DNA of 64,000 bases from Desulforapulum sp034007745. Its GTDB lineage: Bacteria > Desulfobacterota > Desulfobacteria > Desulfobacterales > Desulfobacteraceae. Every line of letters starts with the position of its first letter. Position 1 is the first letter of the stretch. The translations under genes and the position numbers were made by a program. The stretch lies in NCBI GenBank assembly GCA_034007745.1, contig JAVEQI010000007.1:40312-104311 (forward strand), in the 5' to 3' direction. The notes under the pieces were generated by a model. That model searched no databases. It was given only the letters and a program-made list of their open reading frames with translations, and was not told the DNA's origin. This document shows positions 34,575-41,996 of the stretch, piece after piece.

Positions 34575-35758
34575 TTGGAATTTCAAAGCTATACTGCGCA
34601 ACCGTGGAACCCTCTGATGCATTGCGGTATTCCCGTGACTCAGGAACCCTGCCCTCCCACCTGCTTCAGTTTTCAATAGACAAAAAGCCCGTGATCGTGT
34701 GGAACATGACACGAAGGTGCAATCTGCGATGTGTTCACTGCTATGCACAGTCAGAAGATCTCTCCTACGACAACGAACTTAACCGGGACCAGAGCCTTGC
34801 CATGATCGACGATCTGGCCGAATTCGGGGTCCCTGTCATCCTGTTTTCCGGCGGTGAACCCCTCGTTCACCCGAGGCTTGCCGAATATGCCGAATATGCG
34901 GTAAAAAAGGGGATGAGAGCGGTTATCTCCACCAACGGCACCCTTATAACCCGGGAAAAGGCCAGGGTTTTAAAGGAAATAGGCCTCTCCTACGTGGGCA
35001 TCAGCCTTGACGGATTAGAGGAGACCCACGACAACTTCAGGGGCATGAAAGGGGCCTTCAAAAAGGCCATGAACGGCATACGAAACTGCCAGGAGGCGGG
35101 AATCAAGGTGGGCCTCAGGTTCACCATAAATAAACGCAACGTATCAGAAATCCCGGGCATCTTTGATCTTCTTGAAAAGATGGAAATCCCCAGGGCATGC
35201 TTTTACCACCTGGTCTACTCGGGCAGGGGATCGGCCATTGCCAACGAGGATCTCTCCCACGAGGAGACAAGAAAAGTCCTGGATCTTATAATGGAACGAA
35301 CAAAGGACCTCCACGACCGGAACCATCCAAAGGAGATTCTCACCGTTGACAACCATGCTGACGGTCCCTACCTCTACTTGAAGCTCCTCAAGGAAGATCC
35401 AGAACGGGCAGCCGAGGTTCTGGAACTCCTCCAGATGAACGAGGGCAACAACTCCGGCCGTGGGTTTGGCTGCATCTCCTGGGACGGCGAGGTATATCCG
35501 GACCAGTTTTCAAGGGACAAGAGCCTTGGTAATGTCCGGGAACGCCCTTTTTCTGAGATCTGGATGGACGAGTCCAACGAGTATCTCATGAAGCTCAAAA
35601 AGAAAAAACTCTACGTCAAGGGCCGTTGTGCTGACTGCCGCTGGCTTGACATCTGCGCAGGAAATTTCAGGGCCAGGGCCGAATCCATTGCCGGCGACCC
35701 CTGGGACACTGATCCTGCATGCTTTTTAACCGACCTTGAAATTAAAAAGGAGGGTTGA
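34571..35758 (+). CDS. ahbC: 12,18-didecarboxysiroheme deacetylase (radical SAM)
   Basis: The 395-residue radical SAM enzyme has the cluster motif CNLRCVHC in VWNMTRRCNLRCVHCYAQS, then FSGGEPLVHP and ISLDGLEETHDNFRG. A C-terminal SPASM-type cysteine set follows (GFGCISWDGEVYPDQ, CADCRWLDICAGNFRAR). In the alternative heme route of sulfate reducers and archaea, AhbC removes the acetate side chains of didecarboxysiroheme to give Fe-coproporphyrin III. The assignment rests on the wording MIGISKLYCATVEPSDALRY and the neighbours hemB and ahbD. ATGA overlap upstream. Confidence 0.92.
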   Translation: MIGISKLYCATVEPSDALRYSRDSGTLPSHLLQFSIDKKPVIVWNMTRRCNLRCVHCYAQSEDLSYDNELNRDQSLAMIDDLAEFGVPVILFSGGEPLVHPRLAEYAEYAVKKGMRAVISTNGTLITREKARVLKEIGLSYVGISLDGLEETHDNFRGMKGAFKKAMNGIRNCQEAGIKVGLRFTINKRNVSEIPGIFDLLEKMEIPRACFYHLVYSGRGSAIANEDLSHEETRKVLDLIMERTKDLHDRNHPKEILTVDNHADGPYLYLKLLKEDPERAAEVLELLQMNEGNNSGRGFGCISWDGEVYPDQFSRDKSLGNVRERPFSEIWMDESNEYLMKLKKKKLYVKGRCADCRWLDICAGNFRARAESIAGDPWDTDPACFLTDLEIKKEG

Positions 35759-35760
35759 TC

Positions 35761-36744
35761 ATGCTGTTTCCAGACTACAGGGCAAGACGCCTCAGGGAAA
35801 CCCCCAACTTCAGACGGATGATACGGGAAACCACCCTTCTTGTGGATGACCTTATTTACCCCCTTTTTGCCGTAAGCGGCAAAGGGGTGAAAAAACCCAT
35901 TCCTTCCATGCCTGGTCAGTTTCACCTCTCCTGTGACATGCTGGTCAAGGCTGTAAAGGAGGCCCGGGACCTTGGAATCCCTGCTGTTATGCTCTTTGGG
36001 CTCCCCGACACCAAGGACAGCCTTGGAACCGGGGCCTATTCAGAATCAGGCATTGTCCAGCAGGCGATCAGGGCCGTTAAGGATGCAGTTCCGGATATTG
36101 CAATACTCACCGATGTCTGTCTCTGCCAGTACACGGACCACGGCCACTGCGGCATGGTCGAAGACGGCAGGATCGACAACGACTCTTCCCTTGATCTTCT
36201 TGCAAGAACCGCCCTTTCCCATGCCAAAGCCGGAGCCGACATGGTGGCTCCCTCAGACATGATGGACGGACGGGTGGGTGAAATCCGCATGACCCTGGAT
36301 GAAGAGGGTTTCTCCAACATCCCCATCATGTCCTATGCCGTGAAATACGCCTCGGCATTTTACGGACCTTTCAGGGATGCCGTTTCCTCAGCCCCCAAGT
36401 TTGGCGATCGAAAGACCTACCAGATGGATCCCGGCAACGCCCTTGAAGCAATTCGGGAGGCCACCATGGACATTGAAGAGGGGGCCGACATCATCATGGT
36501 TAAACCTGCCCTGTCCTACCTTGACATCATCGGCAGGCTCAAGGACGAGATAGACCTTCCCCTTGCCGCCTACAGCGTGAGCGGCGAGTATGCCATGATC
36601 AAGGCAGCTGAGCTCATGGGCTGGATTGACGGGCAGAAGATGGTCATGGAGACGCTTTTATCTATCAAGCGTGCCGGAGCAGACATGATTCTCACCTACT
36701 CGGCCATAGAAGCTGCAAAAGCAATAAACTCAAGGGAATATTAG
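35761..36744 (+). CDS. hemB: Delta-aminolevulinic acid dehydratase (porphobilinogen synthase)
   Basis: HemB condenses two 5-aminolevulinate molecules to porphobilinogen. The ATG at 35761 (MLFPDYRARRLRETPNFR) has AGGAGG 7 nt upstream; a TTG 6 nt earlier overlapping ahbC is less likely. It has the zinc cysteines DVCLCQYTDHGHCG, Schiff-base lysines in SYAVKYASAFYGPFRDA and IIMVKPALSYLDII, and YQMDPGN. The three-Cys pattern marks the zinc-dependent type. It lies between ahbC and ahbD, as in Desulfovibrio vulgaris. Confidence 0.96.
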   Translation: MLFPDYRARRLRETPNFRRMIRETTLLVDDLIYPLFAVSGKGVKKPIPSMPGQFHLSCDMLVKAVKEARDLGIPAVMLFGLPDTKDSLGTGAYSESGIVQQAIRAVKDAVPDIAILTDVCLCQYTDHGHCGMVEDGRIDNDSSLDLLARTALSHAKAGADMVAPSDMMDGRVGEIRMTLDEEGFSNIPIMSYAVKYASAFYGPFRDAVSSAPKFGDRKTYQMDPGNALEAIREATMDIEEGADIIMVKPALSYLDIIGRLKDEIDLPLAAYSVSGEYAMIKAAELMGWIDGQKMVMETLLSIKRAGADMILTYSAIEAAKAINSREY

Positions 36745-36748
36745 GCCC

Positions 36749-37840
36749 ATGAACCCCATGAACTCTGGAAAAAAGATTCTATCAAACCGACATTCCCACA
36801 TCCTCAGGCTTGTGGCCTGGGAGACCACCCGGCGGTGCAACCTTTCCTGTGTCCACTGCAGGGCCAGCGCCGAGGATCATGTTTACCCGGACGAGCTCGA
36901 CACAAAGGCGTCGTTCCGGCTCCTTGACCAGATCCGGGAGGTGGGCGAGCCCATCATCATCCTCACCGGCGGCGAACCTCTGGTCAGGTCGGATATATTT
37001 GACATAGCCTCCTACGGCACCTCCATTGGCCTTAGAATGGTCATGGCACCCAACGGAACCCTGATCACCCGGGAAAATGCCCTGAAGATGAAAGAGTCGG
37101 GCATACGGCGGATCAGCATCAGCCTTGACGGTGCAACAAAGGAGAGCCACGACCGCTTCAGGGGCGTTGATGGTGCCTATGACGGTGCCCTTAACGGAAT
37201 TGCCCTTGCAAAAGAAGCGGGCATCGACTTCCAGATCAACACTGTGATCACCCAGACCAACCTCCACGAGATTCCCAGCATACTGACCCTTGCCGAATCA
37301 CTTGGGGCCGTGGCCCACCACATCTTCCTTCTGGTGCCCACGGGCCGGGGCAAGTACATAGTGGACCAGGAGATCGATGCAAAAGAGTATGAGCGAACCC
37401 TTAACTGGTTCTACGATCAGAGGGAAAAGACCTCCCTTCAGCTCAAGGCCACCTGTGCCCCCCACTACTATAGAATCATGCGCCAGCGGGCAAAAGAGGA
37501 GGGAAAAAAGGTAAGCTTTGACACCCACGGCCTCGACGCCGTGACAAGGGGCTGCCTTGCAGGTACTGGATTCTGCTTTATCTCCCATACGGGAAAGGTG
37601 CAGACCTGCGGTTTCCTCGACGTTACCTGCGGAGACATCACAAAAACCCACTTTAAAGAGGTGTGGGAAAACTCCGAGGTGTTTAACAAACTTCGAGACA
37701 TCGACAACTACGAGGGTAAGTGCGGGGTCTGTGAGTACACACGTGTATGCGGCGGATGCAGAGCCCGGGCCTATGAGGCTACGGGCAATTATATGGCTGA
37801 GGAGCCGCTTTGTACCTATCAGCCGAGGGGTAGCTTTTAG
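36749..37840 (+). CDS. ahbD: Heme synthase of the alternative pathway (radical SAM, Fe-coproporphyrin III decarboxylase)
   Basis: The 363-residue radical SAM enzyme begins with LRLVAWETTRRCNLSCVHCR, the CX3CX2C cluster site, followed by ILTGGEPLVRSD and RRISISLDGATKESHDRFRG. The C-terminal auxiliary cluster cysteines are in QTCGFLDVTCGD and CGVCEYTRVCGGCRARAYEA. AhbD turns two propionates of Fe-coproporphyrin III into vinyl groups to finish heme b. It follows hemB by 4 nt and ends the operon. Confidence 0.92.
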   Translation: MNPMNSGKKILSNRHSHILRLVAWETTRRCNLSCVHCRASAEDHVYPDELDTKASFRLLDQIREVGEPIIILTGGEPLVRSDIFDIASYGTSIGLRMVMAPNGTLITRENALKMKESGIRRISISLDGATKESHDRFRGVDGAYDGALNGIALAKEAGIDFQINTVITQTNLHEIPSILTLAESLGAVAHHIFLLVPTGRGKYIVDQEIDAKEYERTLNWFYDQREKTSLQLKATCAPHYYRIMRQRAKEEGKKVSFDTHGLDAVTRGCLAGTGFCFISHTGKVQTCGFLDVTCGDITKTHFKEVWENSEVFNKLRDIDNYEGKCGVCEYTRVCGGCRARAYEATGNYMAEEPLCTYQPRGSF

Positions 37841-37929
37841 CTTTTAGCTGGAACACACCATACTTTTGATAACATCATATGGTGGTTATCATCAATATCG
37901 GATAAAACCACATTGATTTGATTCTTTTT

Positions 37930-37988
37930 TTACCACGAAGGCCACGAAGTAAGGAATTCTTCGTGGCCTTCGTGCTCTTCGTGGTAAA
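37930..37988. repeat. Nested CACGAAG inverted repeat (dispersed-repeat type hairpin)
   Basis: TTACCACGAAGGCCACGAAG at 37930-37949 is followed, after AAGGAATT, by CTTCGTGGCCTTCGTG and then CTCTTCGTGGTAAAA. The two sides form a long hairpin, the right side carrying a small extra bulge. The (C)CACGAAG unit is itself repeated in tandem within each arm. This is the form of the dispersed accacgaag-type repeats seen in many environmental genomes. It lies between the convergent ahbD and PPi-phosphofructokinase genes, so it could also stop transcription from both sides. Confidence 0.7.
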
Positions 37989-38108
37989 ATAATTTGGCGG
38001 TCTTAAAGGCCTGAAATAGATAGGATGAAGAGTGCCCGCCCTGTACCATCATGTTTCAACCTTCGTTGTGGCCGGACGTCATCTTTTGTTCCGGCCATGT
38101 TGATTATA

Positions 38109-40199
38109 TTATTTGATGGAGTTAAGCATCAGCGTGATGGGTCGATCCTCCTCACTGCTGCCGGTGAAGCGAACAGGTCCGGGCCTTCGAAAGCAGTCGT
38201 CCCCTGGTTCTGCCGCAAGCCACTTTTCCCTGAGGGCCTTGACCACTCTGAAGGCGTTGGATTCAATATCCACAATGCTCTTTTCGATAACCAGGGAGAG
38301 TCGTCCCTTTCTCTCCTCAAGGTGCATCAGGCTTGCAATGGGAACACCAAGGGGCTCCCACCTGCTGAACTCGTGCTCAAGATTCTTTATCACCGCCATC
38401 TGGCCGGTTGCTCCGTTGGCAATGAGACTGAAGGCTGTCAGGCCAAGGTTGTAGGTGTAATTACAGTCAAATTCAGTGGGATCACTACCCCGACCATCAT
38501 ACCCGTAAAAATGGGTCTGTCTGTTGAACTTTGGAACAGACTTCTTAAAAATTTCCTTCACACTTTTCGGCAGATCCCCCTCATCGTCGATAAGCCCTGC
38601 CGAGAGGATCTTCTGAGTCAAGGTCTTGATGGAAATGATCGTCTCCTTGACCAGGAGATAGCCGCTCCCATCATAATTTTTAAACATTGCCCGACCAAAC
38701 CCACCGGCATCGAGTCCCTCTCTTTCCATGAGACTTTCATAGGAAGATCTGCTTATCCCTACCTTATAAATCCCCTTTTCCCTTAATATTTCAAGGTAAT
38801 CGGTCACCATGTCCATGATGATCTTTTCCGTTTTCACCTGGGAGAACTGAAAATTTCCGTGGGTGTCCCGTTCAACCAGCAAACCCTCCTGGAAAAAGGA
38901 TGGAAGATCGTTGAAGAGCTCATCATCCCTCAGGTTCCAGACTGGAGATGCTGCCCTGTCACTGATACCCCTTGACAGCCTTCTCAAATAGTCGAGTTTT
39001 GCGTCAAGGGTGGTAAAAGAAGAGTGAAAATCAAGGTCATGGACATTGTTGAACTCGCCAATGATGGTGCTGAGTTTGATGATGAAAGTCTGAATCTCGT
39101 TGATAAACTCAAGCACACCCTCGGGGATAATCATCACCCCGTAATTTTTGCCGCTGGCGGCCCTTTTCACGATGGTTTCGCAGATGAGCCGGGAGAGGTG
39201 GCGAAGGGTCATGCCATAGGCAGTATAGTCAATTTCACCCCTCTTCTCTGCAGCATCAAGACGCTCCTGATCCACATAATCGGCAAGATCCTCGCCGATA
39301 AGCGTGAGATTTGCATGGGTCTGGAGGGCAACCTCAAGGGCCAGATGACTTGCCACCCGCCCCATCACCTTGCACACGTGCCAATACTTGATATCGCTTG
39401 AGGCGTCCGTGCAAAGATTGCTGATATTCTGGGCAAAGGCCCTTGCTGCCGTGTGAAAACCAAACGAGGTTGAACACAGCACCTCACCGTCCTCTGTCTT
39501 GACCTGAATATCTCCATCAATGGTCTTTGGAACACCTATGACCTGGACATTGTCCGCCTTTAGTTCCTGGGCAAGAAAGGCTGCATTGGTGTTGGAATCA
39601 TCCCCCCCTATAATGACAAGGGCGTCTAGTTCAAGGGTCTTGCAGGTTGCCCGGGACAGGAGCATTTTCTCTTTGACATCGATCTTTGTGCGGCCTGTTT
39701 TGATCATGTTGAAACCGCCCATGTTCCGGTAGGCATCCACCAGGCTCTGGGTTATTTCAATAAACGAACATTCAAGAATTCCGGACGGTCCCAGTATAAA
39801 TCCATATATTTTAGAATCAGGATTAGCCTTTTTAGCCGCATCAAAAACTCCTGCAATAACGTTGTGCCCCCCCGGGGCGGGACCTCCTGAAAAGACAATC
39901 CCTATATTCCTTTGACGGGCAAAGCTGGACCGACCCTCCATATTATCCAGGGTTCCCGGGACGATCTTTTGAACGTGGTTATAAATGATGTCAGCCAGAA
40001 CCTTTTCAGCCTCACGGTCCCGGGCAAAGTGATATTGGGGCTGGTCCTCAAGCAGGGTAAACTCCTCAGAAAAAACAGAACATACTTTGGGTAAAAAGGC
40101 CCGGCGTTCTATGGTCTCTCGATTTGTATCTGCCGTGACGCTTTGGGTTTTAGCGTGATTTAAAAGCGTCTCAATATCAATTCTGGATAAATCTTTCAT
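38109..40199 (-). CDS. PPi-dependent 6-phosphofructokinase, long PFP-type
   Basis: The 696-residue protein starts at the ATG at 40199 (MKDLSRIDIETLLNHA; GGAG 6 nt upstream). It has IVFSGGPAPGGHNVIAGVFD, VIIGGDDSNTNAAFLAQEL and GVPKTIDGDIQV, then MGRVASHLALEVALQTHANL. The Asp in GGDDS and the Lys in PKTIDGD are the residues that mark pyrophosphate rather than ATP as phosphoryl donor, so the step is reversible. It is longer than usual PFP proteins (about 550-610). The C-terminal half continues the PFP fold (GLTAFSLIANGATGQMAVIK). It is monocistronic and convergent with ahbD. Confidence 0.9.
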   Translation of the reverse strand: MKDLSRIDIETLLNHAKTQSVTADTNRETIERRAFLPKVCSVFSEEFTLLEDQPQYHFARDREAEKVLADIIYNHVQKIVPGTLDNMEGRSSFARQRNIGIVFSGGPAPGGHNVIAGVFDAAKKANPDSKIYGFILGPSGILECSFIEITQSLVDAYRNMGGFNMIKTGRTKIDVKEKMLLSRATCKTLELDALVIIGGDDSNTNAAFLAQELKADNVQVIGVPKTIDGDIQVKTEDGEVLCSTSFGFHTAARAFAQNISNLCTDASSDIKYWHVCKVMGRVASHLALEVALQTHANLTLIGEDLADYVDQERLDAAEKRGEIDYTAYGMTLRHLSRLICETIVKRAASGKNYGVMIIPEGVLEFINEIQTFIIKLSTIIGEFNNVHDLDFHSSFTTLDAKLDYLRRLSRGISDRAASPVWNLRDDELFNDLPSFFQEGLLVERDTHGNFQFSQVKTEKIIMDMVTDYLEILREKGIYKVGISRSSYESLMEREGLDAGGFGRAMFKNYDGSGYLLVKETIISIKTLTQKILSAGLIDDEGDLPKSVKEIFKKSVPKFNRQTHFYGYDGRGSDPTEFDCNYTYNLGLTAFSLIANGATGQMAVIKNLEHEFSRWEPLGVPIASLMHLEERKGRLSLVIEKSIVDIESNAFRVVKALREKWLAAEPGDDCFRRPGPVRFTGSSEEDRPITLMLNSIK

Positions 40200-40500
40200 G
40201 CAAATCTCCATTGGTTTTTAATTAGAACCATCCTGTTTCTTCCGTCCTGCTTTGCCTGGTAAACCGCAAGATCAGCACGTTCCAAAACATCCTGGGGAAC
40301 GGCATCATCCTCTCGTGCCTGGGTCACTCGGATACTCATAGCAACCGTTACCGTATCGTTCTTGTAGATAGACTCTATTTTCTCTTCATCAATCTGCCTG
40401 TTGGCGGCCTTTTCATTAATGGCACAAACCTCTCGATTCTTTCCTAAGCAACCAAATCATTGAGAAGCTCTTGTCAATCCTGACAATTACCATGACCCCC
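40196..40500 (-). pseudogene. Remnant of a GGDEF diguanylate cyclase domain
   Basis: Minus-strand codons ending at a TGA inside the phosphofructokinase start read VTVAMSIRVTQARED, then QDVLERADLAVYQAKQDGRN and RMVLIKNQW. This is the end of a GGDEF domain (VSIGVA ... LLERADxALYxAKxxGRNR). Upstream, around 40470-40500 and in another frame, VMVIVRIDKSFS resembles the LLMIDIDHFK strand. The GG(D/E)EF signature itself is gone, with stops between the pieces. It is a decayed, non-catalytic relic upstream of and just overlapping the pfp gene. Confidence 0.7.
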
Positions 40501-40691
40501 ACCCTTTGGCAAATGGAAATTGCTATTGGCTTTAATGAGTCTTGTAGACAAACCAAAAATCAGCGTTATTTCTGTTCCACTTATTTAATCCTCGATCCTT
40601 ATCTCTTGATAAATCAGACGCAATTATGTAAAACAATGTCAAGATTTATAAAACAACCCCGGCATGCCGGTTATTCAAGGAATTAATTATT

Positions 40692-41660
40692 GTGACAATT
40701 AATCTGTTCAAAAAAAAGAAAACTGAGCCTTCCAAAAAGGCCGGCAGCACAATATTAGGACGACTCAAACAGGGGCTGTCCAAAACCCGGGACATTCTTT
40801 TCACCGATATTGACGAGCTTTTTTCCCAAAAAAGAAAAATTGATGACAACCTTTTAGAGGAAATCGAAGAAAGTCTGATCATGGCAGATCTCGGGGTGGA
40901 CCTCACCCTCAAGGTGATGGAAAACATTTCAAAAAAGAGCAAAGGCATTTCAAATGCCCATGAACTCAAGGAACTTTTGAAAAATGAAATCCAAGCCCTT
41001 TTCCCGGAGGATTCCCCAGAACAAAACAAGACTGATCCCATAAAACCAAGGGTCATCATGGTGGTTGGCGTCAATGGAACCGGGAAGACAACCACCCTTG
41101 GAAAGCTTGCCATGCGGTTTAACCGCCAGGGTCAAAAGGTTTTGATTGCGGCGGCAGACACCTTCCGGGCCGCCGCAATCGAGCAGGTTTCTGAATGGGC
41201 CGCACGGGCCAACGTCGGCATTGTCAAGCACAGGGACGGCTCAGATCCCGCGGCCGTAGCCTTTGACGGTGTCGAGGCCGCCCTGGCAAGGGGGGTAGAT
41301 ATTTTGCTGATAGACACGGCAGGAAGGCTCCACACCCAGAAAAACCTTATGGAAGAGTTGAAAAAGATAAAGCGCACCATAGCCAAACGGCTTCCCGGTG
41401 CTCCCCACGAGGTGCTAATGGTCCTTGACGCAACCACCGGACAAAACGCCATCTCCCAGGCAACCCTATTTAACGAGGCAGTGGGCGTTACAGCCCTTGC
41501 CCTGACCAAGCTTGACGGAACTGCCAAGGGAGGCATCGCAATATCCATTTCAGGCACAATGAAAATCCCGTTGAAATATATTGGTCTTGGAGAAGGGATC
41601 GACGATCTTGAAGAATTTAATTCCAAACAGTTCATCAATGCGTTGTTTGAAAAGGAGTAA
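40692..41660 (+). CDS. ftsY: Signal recognition particle receptor FtsY
   Basis: The 322-residue SRP GTPase has an NG domain. Helices of the N domain read LEEIEESLIMADLGVDLTLK; G1 is GVNGTGKTTTLGKLA; then DTFRAAAIEQVSEWA, DTAGRLHTQKNLMEEL, TKLDGTAKGGIAISI and GLGEGIDDLEEF. A short basic N terminus replaces the long acidic A domain of E. coli. The start is GTG at 40692. FtsY docks ribosome-SRP complexes to SecYEG. yebG follows 3 nt after the stop. Confidence 0.96.
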   Translation: MTINLFKKKKTEPSKKAGSTILGRLKQGLSKTRDILFTDIDELFSQKRKIDDNLLEEIEESLIMADLGVDLTLKVMENISKKSKGISNAHELKELLKNEIQALFPEDSPEQNKTDPIKPRVIMVVGVNGTGKTTTLGKLAMRFNRQGQKVLIAAADTFRAAAIEQVSEWAARANVGIVKHRDGSDPAAVAFDGVEAALARGVDILLIDTAGRLHTQKNLMEELKKIKRTIAKRLPGAPHEVLMVLDATTGQNAISQATLFNEAVGVTALALTKLDGTAKGGIAISISGTMKIPLKYIGLGEGIDDLEEFNSKQFINALFEKE

Positions 41661-41663
41661 ACC

Positions 41664-41990
41664 ATGGCCGTAGTTGTCCAGTACATCGTCGTCAGAAACG
41701 GAGTCGAAAAAATGACCTTTGCCACAAAAAAAGAAGCCGACGCCCATGACAAAATGCTCGATATTGCCGATAACCTTGCAGCATTTTTAAAGGCAAGCGA
41801 AATCAAACTCAACGATAATCAAAACGAGCAGATTTCCCTGCTCCTGGCCCAGGAGCGTATCAAGGTAGGCGCTATTTTAAGGGGTGTAACACCATCAAAG
41901 GCTCCGGCAAAGAAAAAGTCAGACAAACCCGCAACTCCCAAACCTGAACCAAAGCCCAAGGCTGCTAAGAAAACAGGGGATAGTGAGTAG
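41664..41990 (+). CDS. yebG: YebG-family protein (SOS-induced in enterics)
   Basis: The 108-residue protein closely follows enteric YebG at its N terminus: MAVVVQYIVVRNGVEKMTFA and TKKEADAHDKMLDIADNLAA, then LLLAQERIKVGAILRG. A Lys/Pro/Ala-rich tail follows (SKAPAKKKSDKPATPKPEPK), which looks like a disordered, nucleic-acid-friendly extension. E. coli yebG is LexA-controlled and of unknown function. Here it sits directly behind ftsY with AAGGAG, and no LexA box is visible before it. Confidence 0.88.
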   Translation: MAVVVQYIVVRNGVEKMTFATKKEADAHDKMLDIADNLAAFLKASEIKLNDNQNEQISLLLAQERIKVGAILRGVTPSKAPAKKKSDKPATPKPEPKPKAAKKTGDSE

Positions 41991-41996
41991 TAAAAA

